From Bradyrhizobium sp. in8p8 (GTDB lineage: Bacteria > Pseudomonadota > Alphaproteobacteria > Rhizobiales > Xanthobacteraceae), in assembly GCF_000426845.1 (NCBI RefSeq), contig NZ_AUGD01000001.1, positions 768,001 to 832,000 of the forward strand: a stretch of 64,000 nucleotides of DNA, given 5' to 3'. Positions 54,173-61,823 of the stretch are shown here, piece by piece (positions within the stretch are counted from its first letter, which is position 1; every line of letters starts with the position of its first letter). The position numbers were made by a program, and so were the translations under genes. A model generated the notes under the pieces. The model saw nothing but the letters and a program-made list of their open reading frames with translations, was not told the origin of the DNA and made no database searches.

Positions 54173-54763
54173 TCACATCTTTCCATAGGCGGCGCCGCGC
54201 CGCGTGATGATGATGTAGCGCGCGTCCTGCCTGGTTTCGTTCTCGAAGATCACGGCACGCATCACGTCGAAATCCAGACAATCGCCCTCGCGCAGCCGCA
54301 CCGCCTTGGCATCGATGTGCACGGCGATCGCGCCGTGCAGCATCAGGAGCTGCTGGGTGAAGGCGTTGCGGCCCCAGGGGCTGTACGGCACCCGCGCGCC
54401 GGCCGGCAGGTCGACGACGATGATCTCGATGCCGCTCGCCGCATCCGTCGGGGAAGCATGCCGTCTGCGATAGCCGCTTTCGGGATCGCGCCAGTGCGGC
54501 TGGTCGGCCAGCCGCACCAGCCGCTCGGGCGGCTTCTCGGCCAGCGCGACCACCTCGCTCAGCGACACGTCGAGCGCGGCGCAGAGCTTTCCAAGCAGCG
54601 CCGCCGTCGCACTGCTCTGCGCCCGCTCCACCCGGCCGATCATGGCCCGGCTGACGCCGGAGCGGCCCGCGAGCTCGTTCAACGTCATGCCGGCCTGCGT
54701 CCGCAGCGTCTTCAGGCGCCGGCCGATCGCGCGGTCGAGTTTCTGCTGGTCCAAGGCTTTCAT
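54173..54763 (-). CDS. XRE-family regulator with a cupin sensor domain
   Basis: Protein of 196 residues. N-terminal helix-turn-helix (LKTLRTQAGMTLNELAGRSG, SRAMIGRVERAQSS), C-terminal small cupin barrel (IIVVDLPAGARVPYSPWG, MLHGAIAVHIDAKAVRLREG). Such proteins (PuuR/MppR-like) sense small molecules. The linked GNAT gene downstream suggests that acetyltransferase as a target or partner. ATG 54763 is chosen over a start farther upstream that would give an unrelated Cys-rich tail. Confidence 0.88.
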   Translation of the reverse strand: MKALDQQKLDRAIGRRLKTLRTQAGMTLNELAGRSGVSRAMIGRVERAQSSATAALLGKLCAALDVSLSEVVALAEKPPERLVRLADQPHWRDPESGYRRRHASPTDAASGIEIIVVDLPAGARVPYSPWGRNAFTQQLLMLHGAIAVHIDAKAVRLREGDCLDFDVMRAVIFENETRQDARYIIITRRGAAYGKM

Positions 54764-54936
54764 CCGAACAGCGACCAATACGAAGACAGCACCATCAGGG
54801 CGGGAGCAGCTTAGCCCGCACGCATGCAAACGCCGGCAGCCACAGTCCAATATATTAGAAACTTGGCGTCGCACGGGAGCTGATCCGTTTGCACCAACGG
54901 ACTTGGACCCTGGAAGCTTGGATTCTTCGGGCAGCT

Positions 54937-55010
54937 TGGAGCGGGCGAAGGGAATCGAACCCTCGTATGCAGCTTGGGAAGCTGCCGTTCTACCATTGAA
55001 CTACGCCCGC
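54937..55010 (-). tRNA. tRNA-Gly (CCC anticodon)
   Basis: On the minus strand a 74-base cloverleaf from GCGGGCGTAGTTCAATGGT to the encoded CCA. The acceptor stem pairs GCGGGCG with CGCCCGC. The anticodon arm GCAGC-TTCCCAA-GCTGC carries CCC, which reads GGG codons. The T arm GGGTTCGATTCCC is standard. It lies between the XRE regulator and ogt. Confidence 0.95.
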
Positions 55011-55180
55011 TTGCGCGCGCCTTGCGCCCCTCCTGATTAGCCGAGACGGCGCGTCTCGCCAAGCGCCTTGGCGCCGCGGGCGGGACGCTTGTTAACGTCC
55101 TGGAAAGATTCCAGGTGCGCCGGATTGTGGCGGTGTTATGATTTGTTCTTGGGGGGACGTGCACTGAGTGGGGCGTGTGC

Positions 55181-55759
55181 ATGGTGGAGCGGGCTTACGC
55201 GATATTCGACACGGCGTTGGGGCGCTGCGGCATCATCTGGAGCAGCACCGGCGTGATCGCGGTGCAACTGCCGGAGGCGCGGGAAATCGACACCCGCCGC
55301 CGGATTTTCCAGGTCCATCCCGAGGCGCGGGAGCAGCGGCCGTCCGAAAACGCCGAGCTTGCGATCGAGGGCATCACGGGCCTGCTGCAGGGCAGCGATC
55401 CCGATTTCTCCGATGTCAGCCTGGACGCCGGCGGCGTGCCGGGCTTCAACCAGCGCGTCTACGAGTTCGTCTGCACCATTCCGCGCGGGGAGACGCGCAC
55501 CTATGCCGAAGTCGCCAAGGCGCTGGGTGCCTCCGGAGCGGTGTATTCGGTGGCGCAAGCCATCGCGAAGAATCCCTTCATGCTGATCGTGCCCTGTCAC
55601 CGGGTGCTGGAAGCCGGCAATTACACCGACCGGCTCTCGCCCTACGGCGGCGTGATCTCGAAGCGGCGGCTGCTGGCGCTCGAAGGCGCCCATCCCCTCG
55701 CCAGCAAGACTCTGTTCGATGTTCTGCTGCCCGTTGCCCCGCCGCGCGCCTCGACCTAG
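55181..55759 (+). CDS. ogt: Methylated-DNA--protein-cysteine methyltransferase
   Basis: Protein of 192 residues (ATG 55181; GTG 55175 also possible). It removes O6-alkyl groups from guanine by suicide transfer to the cysteine in the motif IVPCHRV (Cys about 143). The helix-turn-helix segment TYAEVAKALGASGAVYSV and the C-terminal arm GVISKRRLLALEGA complete the domain. It has no fused Ada part. It is followed 9 bases later by an AraC-type regulator. Confidence 0.93.
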   Translation: MVERAYAIFDTALGRCGIIWSSTGVIAVQLPEAREIDTRRRIFQVHPEAREQRPSENAELAIEGITGLLQGSDPDFSDVSLDAGGVPGFNQRVYEFVCTIPRGETRTYAEVAKALGASGAVYSVAQAIAKNPFMLIVPCHRVLEAGNYTDRLSPYGGVISKRRLLALEGAHPLASKTLFDVLLPVAPPRAST

Positions 55760-55768
55760 ATAGGCGGG

Positions 55769-56608
55769 ATGGACGCCACCGCGCTGCTGACGACCCCATC
55801 GATGACTGTCTTCGAGTTTCGCTGCGATGCGGGACCGGACGACACGCCGTTTGAGGAATGCCGCACCGGCCATTCCATCGCCTATGTCCGTTCCGGCAGC
55901 TTCGGCTGCCATTGCCGCGCCGGCTTCTTCGAGCTGGTGGCGGGCTCGATGCTGATCGGCGCACCGGGCCAGGAATATACCTGCACGCATGAGCACGTGT
56001 CCGGTGACGTCTGCCTGTCGTTCTTCCTGAGCGAACACCTCGTCGATTCGCTCGGCGGACAGCGCAAGGTCTGGCAGGTCGGCGCGACGCCGCCGCTGCC
56101 CGAGCTGATGGTGTTGGGCGAGCTCGCCCAGACGGCAGCAGATGGCAACAGCGACATCGGGCTCGACGAGGTCGGCCAGATCCTCGCCGGCCGTTTTGTT
56201 GACGTCGCCTCGGGCAAGACCCGCAAGCCAGCCACGCCCACCGCCCGCGATCGCCGCCGCGCCGTGGAGGCCGCGCTGTGGATCGACGACAACTCGCATG
56301 CCGAGCTTGATCTCGAGCAGGCAGCAAAACAGGCCGGCCTCAGCCCGTTTCATTTCCTCCGGCTGTTCTCGAGCGTGCTCGGCGTCACCCCGCATCAATA
56401 TCTGGTGCGCTCGCGGCTGCGGCACGCGGCGCGGTTGCTTACCGACGGCGACATCGCGGTCACAGACATCGCCTATGACGTCGGCTTCGGCGATCTCTCC
56501 AACTTCGTCCGTACGTTTCATCGCGCTGCCGGCGTGCCCCCGACGAAATTCCGCCAAGCCTCGAAAGGGGAGCGCAAGATTCTCCAAGAGCGGCTTGCCA
56601 TCAACTGA
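55769..56608 (+). CDS. AraC-family regulator with a cysteine-rich sensor domain
   Basis: Protein of 279 residues. The C-terminal AraC helix-turn-helix pair is clear ([20 protein letters not shown], ...[20 protein letters not shown]). The N-terminal cupin-like domain has six cysteines, all within residues 19-82 (C19, C31, C47, C49, C72, C82) and none elsewhere, with nearby HxC and HEH patterns. This could be a metal or thiol-electrophile sensor. The gene starts nine bases after ogt. It lacks the Ada methylphosphotriester motif. Confidence 0.88.
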   Translation: MDATALLTTPSMTVFEFRCDAGPDDTPFEECRTGHSIAYVRSGSFGCHCRAGFFELVAGSMLIGAPGQEYTCTHEHVSGDVCLSFFLSEHLVDSLGGQRKVWQVGATPPLPELMVLGELAQTAADGNSDIGLDEVGQILAGRFVDVASGKTRKPATPTARDRRRAVEAALWIDDNSHAELDLEQAAKQAGLSPFHFLRLFSSVLGVTPHQYLVRSRLRHAARLLTDGDIAVTDIAYDVGFGDLSNFVRTFHRAAGVPPTKFRQASKGERKILQERLAIN

Positions 56609-56664
56609 CTAGCTTCGTCTCCGGCTCGCGCCGCCGTCGGCGCGCTGAATCGATGGAGACAATC

Positions 56665-57024
56665 ATGTACGACCACATCGGACTTCGCGTTGCCGACCTC
56701 GACGCCGCGACGCGCTTCTACACCGCAGTGCTGGCGCCGCTCGGCTATGTCCTGTGCTCGAGCGGCGACGGTTATGCCGGCTTCGGGCCGAAGGGCGAGC
56801 CGGCGCTGTGGCTGCACCTGAACAAGGGCCGCAAGGCCGACGGTGCCCACATCGCTTTCCGTGCCAAAAACCAAGACGAGGTGAAGGCGTTTCACAGCGA
56901 AGGGCTGAAGAGCGGCGGCCGCGACAACGGCGGGGCCGGGCCGCGCAAGGACTACAGTCCGACCTATTACGCGGCGTTCCTGATCGATCCTGACGGCAAC
57001 AATGTCGAGGCGGTTTGTACGTAG
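56665..57024 (+). CDS. VOC-family (glyoxalase/bleomycin-resistance-like) protein
   Basis: Protein of 119 residues of the paired beta-alpha-beta-beta-beta fold: MYDHIGLRVADLDAATRFYT, then GEPALWLHLNKGRKADGAHI, then YYAAFLIDPDGNNVEAVCT. The His in DHIGL and the Glu in NNVEAV are metal-ligand positions typical of such enzymes. Start ATG 56665 follows GGAGACAATC. It lies 56 bases after the AraC-type gene and probably belongs to the same unit. Activity unknown. Confidence 0.88.
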   Translation: MYDHIGLRVADLDAATRFYTAVLAPLGYVLCSSGDGYAGFGPKGEPALWLHLNKGRKADGAHIAFRAKNQDEVKAFHSEGLKSGGRDNGGAGPRKDYSPTYYAAFLIDPDGNNVEAVCT

Positions 57025-57059
57025 AGGCCGCAGGGGCACGCGCATTCGCCAGGTGATCT

Positions 57060-57085
57060 GCCAAGCAGCCGCCGTGCTGCTTGGC
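57060..57085. terminator. Bidirectional hairpin between VOC and MATE genes
   Basis: GCCAAGCAGC and GCTGCTTGGC are perfect complements with a six-base loop, 35 bases past the VOC stop and 90 bases before the end of the MATE gene on the opposite strand. No T run. Probably a shared transcript end. Confidence 0.6.
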
Positions 57086-57174
57086 GGCAGCAATGGCAGC
57101 GACATGACGGCGATGATCCCGCAATATCGACGCGAATCGCCATACCGGCGGCGCCGTCGCCGCGACAAGTCCCG

Positions 57175-58620
57175 CTAGTCGGCTGCGCCCGACAGTGCAG
57201 GCCTGATCCCCGGCTTGCCCTTGCGCGGTCCCCAGCGCGTCAGCACCACGCTGGAGCATGACAGAAGGCCGAGCACCGCCATCGAGCTTGCGGCGAGCCA
57301 GAAGAAGCTCTGCGCGCTCGCGTCGTGCGTCGACAGCCACCAGCCGACGCCCGCGATGTAGACCAGCCGCGCCGTCTGCGCCAGCACCGGCCCGATCACC
57401 TTGGCTGCGCCTTGCGAGGAGAAATACATCGTCGTGGCAAGGCCGAAGAAGGCGTAGAACGGCCCGACCGTGGACAGATATTGATGGCTCGCCGCGCGCA
57501 CCGCCTGGCTGTCCGTGAACATGTTGACCCAGAGGTCGGGGAAGATCGCGACGAGGCAGGCCGGCGCGCCGACCGCCACGAAGGCGGCAGCACTGGCGGT
57601 CCAGGCGATGCGCCGGGCGCGCGCGATACGGCCGGCGCCAATCGCCATGCCAACCATCGGCACACAGGCGATGCCGAACGCGAACGCGATCGAGGTCAGC
57701 AAAAATTCGAGCCGCGCCCCGATGCCGTAGCCGGCGAGGACCGCGGTGCCGAACTTCGCCAGCATGTGAGTGAAGATCGAGATCGTCAGAACCGATTGCA
57801 GCGGCGAGAAGCAGGCGATGGCGCCGACCTTGAGGATGTCGAAGAACATCGCCCATTGAATGCGCAGGCCGCGCAGCCTCATTGCGATCCGCGCCCGGCC
57901 GGAGAAAAGGTACCAGCCCATGATGCAGATGTTCATGGAATAGGCGATCAGCGCCCCGGCGGCGACGCCGTGCATGCCGAGGCGCGGCACAGGTCCGAGC
58001 CCGAGGCCCAGCGTGCCGCCGAGCACGATTTGCCAAGCCGCCGAATTGAGGATGAGGAAGGACGGCAGCTTCATGTTGCCGGTGCCGCGCAAGACGCCGG
58101 CCATGGTGTTGAGCAGCCAGGGCAGAACGGCGCCGCCGAAAAACACCTGCGTGTAGGCGATCGCATGCGTCAGCACATCGCCGCGGCCGCCAAGCATTTC
58201 GAGCACCTTGGGTCCGAAGATCAGCATGCCGAGCATGAAGACGAGGCCGAAGCTGACGCCGATCAGCAGCGCATGGACCGCGAGCGTGCCGGCGCGCTCG
58301 CGGTTCCCGGCGCCGAGCGCGCGCGCGATGGCCGAGGCCACCGCACCGCCCATGGCCCCGCCCGACATGGTCATGGTCAGAATGATGGTCGGAAACACCA
58401 GCGCCATCGCCGCCAGCGCCTCGACGCCGAGCCGGCCAACATAGGAGGTTTCCGCAATCACCACGCAGATGCCGGCGGACAGGCCGATCACGTTCGGCCA
58501 GGCGAGTGAGAGCAGCGTGCGGAGGATCGGGCCGTCGGTCAGCGCGCTCCTGATCGGCGGCGGAGGTGGCGGCAACGGGCGTTCTTGCTCATCGACCGGG
58601 ATCTCGGCGATGTCGGACAT
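57175..58620 (-). CDS. MATE family efflux transporter (NorM-like)
   Basis: Membrane protein of 481 residues with 12 spans. A proline-rich cytosolic N-terminus (RPLPPPPPPIRSAL) precedes the first membrane segment LSLAWPNVIGLSAGICVVIA. The MATE signature includes YVGRLGVEALAAMALVFPTI and MAGVLRGTGNMKLPSFLI. It is distinct from the other MATE exporter at 36.4 kb. Substrate unknown. Confidence 0.92.
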   Translation of the reverse strand: MSDIAEIPVDEQERPLPPPPPPIRSALTDGPILRTLLSLAWPNVIGLSAGICVVIAETSYVGRLGVEALAAMALVFPTIILTMTMSGGAMGGAVASAIARALGAGNRERAGTLAVHALLIGVSFGLVFMLGMLIFGPKVLEMLGGRGDVLTHAIAYTQVFFGGAVLPWLLNTMAGVLRGTGNMKLPSFLILNSAAWQIVLGGTLGLGLGPVPRLGMHGVAAGALIAYSMNICIMGWYLFSGRARIAMRLRGLRIQWAMFFDILKVGAIACFSPLQSVLTISIFTHMLAKFGTAVLAGYGIGARLEFLLTSIAFAFGIACVPMVGMAIGAGRIARARRIAWTASAAAFVAVGAPACLVAIFPDLWVNMFTDSQAVRAASHQYLSTVGPFYAFFGLATTMYFSSQGAAKVIGPVLAQTARLVYIAGVGWWLSTHDASAQSFFWLAASSMAVLGLLSCSSVVLTRWGPRKGKPGIRPALSGAAD

Positions 58621-58777
58621 GTCCTCTCCCGGGCACCACTTGCGGCGCAGTAATGAACAGGTGTGCCAATAATCTGCTTGCGCGCGGTGCGCGGCACGGG
58701 CTTGTTAGCACGGCTCGCCAAGATTCCTCCTGCGCAGTGCGCAAGCATGCCCTGCGACAGTGCATTTCCATGTGAGA

Positions 58778-59836
58778 TTACTGGATCGTCCACACCAGCG
58801 GCGGACGCCCGCCGACAGAAGGCCGCAGGTGCACGCCGATGTGCCGCCCGCATCCCGCAGCCAGCCCCTCGAACAATCCTTCAAGCACTTCCGCGCAGGC
58901 GGGGTGATAGTCGGCGACGTCGTCCATCAGCTTCCAGCTCTGCTGGCGGATTTCGAACGTACCCTCGGACTGTGTGGTCTCGGCCACGTCATCCTGCGCA
59001 GCGAACAGCGCATTCAGGAACGATACGAACTCGTGTGCGCCACCGCGGCGCATCGTCAGAGCTGCTGCGACCTCATCGAAATATTGCATGCCGACCAGCT
59101 TCCCCGTGAGGTGCAGGAGATACCCGCCATCTTCCGGACCAAACAGCTGCACCAGCACGGGCGCCGCCGTGCGGACGTATTCCATTGCATAGTTGCGATA
59201 GGCCTTCTCCAGACGCGGCTTCGGCCAGCTCGCGACAGGCAGCGCCGGGGCACTGTTCGCGTCGAACAGCGGCGCTTCAAGGTGACGCGCGAAGACGAGC
59301 CGCTGGTCGACCTCGAGCGGATGGTCGTATTGATGATAATAACCTTCGAGCCCGTCCTGTCCGTCGACGCTCTGCTTGGTGCAGACGAAGCCCAGACGCA
59401 GATCGCCGAGGGCGACGCCGTTGTTGGCGTGCCAGCCGCGCAACATCGCCCGCGACACCTCGCCGGGGATGCCGCAGATCGCAGTGCCTTTCCAGATCCA
59501 GCGTGGCGGCGGGTAGCGGATCCAGGCTTTGGTGTCGCTCTCATACATGTACTCGACATGCACGCCGCCGATCCAGTTGGAGAGATAGTGATATTGCGCA
59601 GCGGCCACCGCCGGCGGCAGATGGTCGAGGCCGAGCTTCTCGAGACCCGGCAGGAAGCGTTCCTGCTGCTGACGGCGGAACACGCGGAAGACGAATTCAG
59701 CTGCATCCGCGGTGCCGCGCCGCGTGACCACGGTGAGGATCAGACCGGTAAAGTAAGCGTGGTAGAGATCGGCGATCGCGCGCCAGCGCTTCCATTGGGT
59801 TTCCTGCGCTGTATCTGATGCGGCGGTCATGTTCAC
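58778..59836 (-). CDS. Unrecognised 352-residue soluble protein
   Basis: No family recognised. The start ATG (MNMTAASDTAQE) is at 59836. The sequence is rich in aromatic residues, without signal peptide or membrane span, with notable motifs YHYLSNWIGGVHVEYMYESD, WIRYPPPRWIWKGTAICGIP, YYHQYDHPLEVDQRLVFARH and GTFEIRQQSWKLMDDVADYH. A central GVHVEYMYE and a late RQQSW recall ligand-binding or reductase-like regulatory domains, but this is only an impression. It lies downstream of the lone PAS protein and dCTP deaminase on the same strand. Confidence 0.7.
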   Translation of the reverse strand: MNMTAASDTAQETQWKRWRAIADLYHAYFTGLILTVVTRRGTADAAEFVFRVFRRQQQERFLPGLEKLGLDHLPPAVAAAQYHYLSNWIGGVHVEYMYESDTKAWIRYPPPRWIWKGTAICGIPGEVSRAMLRGWHANNGVALGDLRLGFVCTKQSVDGQDGLEGYYHQYDHPLEVDQRLVFARHLEAPLFDANSAPALPVASWPKPRLEKAYRNYAMEYVRTAAPVLVQLFGPEDGGYLLHLTGKLVGMQYFDEVAAALTMRRGGAHEFVSFLNALFAAQDDVAETTQSEGTFEIRQQSWKLMDDVADYHPACAEVLEGLFEGLAAGCGRHIGVHLRPSVGGRPPLVWTIQ

Positions 59837-59934
59837 TCCCGATCCTGGTTTTGATCGAGTGTGTCACCGCGCCCGGTGGCAGGCAACATGAGGCGCATGC
59901 AGGCCGCCCTGCACTGCACGCCGCCAATTCCGCA

Positions 59935-60348
59935 TCACGAATTTTGTGCAGCCTTGGCCGCTCGCTCGCGCTCGGTGCGTTCGGTGACGTCCCGCGCCAT
60001 CGCCGCTGATCCCAGCACGTTGCCGCCGGAATCACGCACCAGCGCGAAGGTCATCTCGATGTAGAGCTTGCGCCCGCTCTTGTGCAGCGCGCGGGTCAGC
60101 GTCGGCTTGCCTGCAAGCTTCGTGGTGCCGCTCGCAAGCGCGGCCTCGAAACCCTTCCAGTGCGCGGCTCGAAGATGTTCGGGAATGATCAGATCGAGAT
60201 TCTGGCCGAGCGCTTCGGCGGCGGAGAAGCCAAACAGCGCGGTCGAAGCACGATTCCAGCGCGTGATCGTGCCGGAGCGATCCGAATAGATCAGCGCGTC
60301 CGCAACGTCTTCGATGATACGTATGTCGAGATCGGATGGATTGCTCAT
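59935..60348 (-). CDS. Stand-alone PAS-domain protein
   Basis: Protein of 137 residues that is almost entirely one PAS fold: IIEDVADALIYSDRSGTITR, WNRASTALFGFSAAEALGQN, LDLIIPEHLRAAHWKGFEAA, ending DVTERTERERAAKAA. The S-box-like GR-K-YIEMTFALVRDSGGNVLG C-terminal half is intact. There is no output domain, so it may be a heterodimer partner or a ligand sensor. ATG 60348 follows GAGGTGACGAG. Confidence 0.82.
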   Translation of the reverse strand: MSNPSDLDIRIIEDVADALIYSDRSGTITRWNRASTALFGFSAAEALGQNLDLIIPEHLRAAHWKGFEAALASGTTKLAGKPTLTRALHKSGRKLYIEMTFALVRDSGGNVLGSAAMARDVTERTERERAAKAAQNS

Positions 60349-60370
60349 CTCGTCACCTCGCATGCAGCCT

Positions 60371-60436
60371 GGATGGAGCGCAGCGCAATCCGGGTTTTCT
60401 CGGCGAGAGTTCCCGGATCACACGAGCGCTCCATCC
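60371..60436. repeat. Intergenic inverted repeat
   Basis: GGATGGAGCGC (60371-60381) and GCGCTCCATCC (60426-60436) are exact complements bounding about 44 bases with an inner CCGGGT/CCCGGA pair. A typical Bradyrhizobium dispersed repeat, in the spacer between dCTP deaminase and the PAS gene. Confidence 0.75.
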
Positions 60437-60452
60437 GGGCTACAGGATGAAG

Positions 60453-61589
60453 CTACGCCCGAAAATGCTTCGATAGTTTAAGGCCCTGCGCCTGGTAGTT
60501 CGAGCCGATGCGCTGGCCGTACATGGCGTCCGGGCGGGCCAGCATCTTCTCATAGACGAGGCGGCCGACGATCTGGCCGTGCTCGAGGATGAACGGAACT
60601 TCGCGCGAGCGAACCTCCAGCACGGCGCGTGCGCCCTGTCCGCCTGCGCCGGCATAGCCGAAGCCGGGATCGAAGAATCCGGCATAGTGCACGCGGAACT
60701 CGCCGACCAAGGGATCGAACGGCACCATCTCCGCGGCGTAATCGGGCGGCACCTGCACCGCCTCTTTCGAGGCGAGGATGTAGAACTCGCCCGGGTCGAG
60801 GATCAGGCTGCCGTCGGGACGCGCCGAGATCGGCTCCCAGAATTCTTCCACCGCATAACCGGAGCGACGATCGACGTCGACGACGCCGGTATGGCGCTTG
60901 GCGCGGTAGCCGACGAAGCCGCCGCCCTTCTCGCCGGAGAGATCGACGGAGACGGCGACGCCGCCCGAGAGATCGGCATCGTCGACGTCGACGAGACGCT
61001 CGGTGGCATGCAGCGCATCGAGTTCGTCGGCGTTGAGGATGGCGTCACCGGTGCGGAAGCGCACTTGGCTCAGGCGCGAGCCCTCGCGCACCAACACCGG
61101 AAACGTCTTGGGGCTGATCTCGGCATAGAGCGGACCATGATAGCCGGCGCCGATCATGTCAAAACGGCGGGTGCCGTCGGCGATCACGCGAGTGAAGACG
61201 TCGAGCCGGCCGGTGGAGCTCTTTGGGTTGGCGGCCGCGACGATCTCCGGCGGCAGCGCCAAGCTCTCCAGCAGCGGCACGATGTAGACGCAGTTGGTCT
61301 CAAGCACTGCGCCGTCGGCGAGGCTGAACTCGTGCAGCTTCAACTCGTCGATGCGTTCGGCAACCGTGGCGCCAGGGCCCGGCAGGAAGCTGGCGCGAAC
61401 GCGATAAGCGATATCACCAAGGCGCAGGTCGAGGCTCGCCGGCTGGATCTGGCTTTCGACGAAGTCGTACGCCGGCAAAATGAGCCCCGCTTCCGCCATC
61501 GCCGCGATCATGCGGTCGGGCAGGATACCATTGGCGTCGGCGGCGACCGTGAACGTCAACCGGGGGTCCTCATCAGGGGTCTGTCGCAT
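60453..61589 (-). CDS. 2'-deoxycytidine 5'-triphosphate deaminase, double-length form
   Basis: Protein of 378 residues, about twice the ordinary Dcd (about 190). Two dUTPase-like halves are visible: the first with NPKSSTGRLDVFTRVIADGT and YHGPLYAEISPKTFPVLV, the second with the typical AGFFDPGFGYAG and AVLEVRSREVPFIL. This long form is annotated widely as dCTP deaminase in alphaproteobacteria and feeds dUMP synthesis; dCTP deaminase activity is assumed rather than shown. It is divergent from metZ and may share its spacer for regulation. Confidence 0.88.
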   Translation of the reverse strand: MRQTPDEDPRLTFTVAADANGILPDRMIAAMAEAGLILPAYDFVESQIQPASLDLRLGDIAYRVRASFLPGPGATVAERIDELKLHEFSLADGAVLETNCVYIVPLLESLALPPEIVAAANPKSSTGRLDVFTRVIADGTRRFDMIGAGYHGPLYAEISPKTFPVLVREGSRLSQVRFRTGDAILNADELDALHATERLVDVDDADLSGGVAVSVDLSGEKGGGFVGYRAKRHTGVVDVDRRSGYAVEEFWEPISARPDGSLILDPGEFYILASKEAVQVPPDYAAEMVPFDPLVGEFRVHYAGFFDPGFGYAGAGGQGARAVLEVRSREVPFILEHGQIVGRLVYEKMLARPDAMYGQRIGSNYQAQGLKLSKHFRA

Positions 61590-61637
61590 CCCGACATGCG
61601 GGACATGCCGGCCGTTTACGGCTAGCCGATGGACGCC

Positions 61638-61666
61638 TTGACGGAAAGGGCGTTGCGGAATATGAG
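61638..61666 (+). promoter_or_regulatory. Putative sigma-70 promoter of metZ leader
   Basis: TTGACG (61638-61643), a 17-base spacer and TATGAG (61661-61666). Transcription would begin near 61673, just before the SAM-II aptamer at 61677. Spacing and the match to consensus are good, and its position relative to the riboswitch makes it convincing. Confidence 0.65.
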
Positions 61667-61676
61667 CATCACTTAT

Positions 61677-61738
61677 CCCGTGGTGATTTGAGCCGGCCGG
61701 CTTGCAGCCACGTTAAATAAGTCGCTAAACAGGCCGGG
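61677..61738 (+). promoter_or_regulatory. SAM-II riboswitch
   Basis: The conserved SAM-II core is readable: GTGGTGATTTGAGCCGGCCG, then GCTTGCAGCCACGTTAAATA and AGTCGCTAAACA. Helix P1 pairs CGTGG (61679-61683) with CCACG (61708-61712). The pseudoknot P2 can pair CCGGCC in the loop (61693-61698) with GGCCGG (61732-61737). SAM-II sits before met genes in alphaproteobacteria; here it precedes metZ. Confidence 0.92.
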
Positions 61739-61751
61739 GACCTCTGTGATC

Positions 61752-61784
61752 CCGGCCCGTGGAGATATCCAGGCCGGTTTTTTT
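61752..61784 (+). terminator. Intrinsic terminator of the SAM-II expression platform
   Basis: CCGGCC (61752-61757) pairs with GGCCGG (61772-61777), extended by an inner TGGA/TCCA pair, followed by seven T (61778-61784). The 5' arm can alternatively pair with GGCCGGG (61732-61738), an antiterminator that overlaps the pseudoknot strand of the aptamer. This makes transcription termination the probable switch output. Confidence 0.85.
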
Positions 61785-61823
61785 GTGACCATTTGCGCGT
61801 CGATGGTCATGTCGGAGGGTCCA

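Noticed and set aside
61746..61823. Earlier in-frame start for metZ
   Set aside because: It falls within the riboswitch terminator; the GGAGGGT site and homology support ATG 61824.
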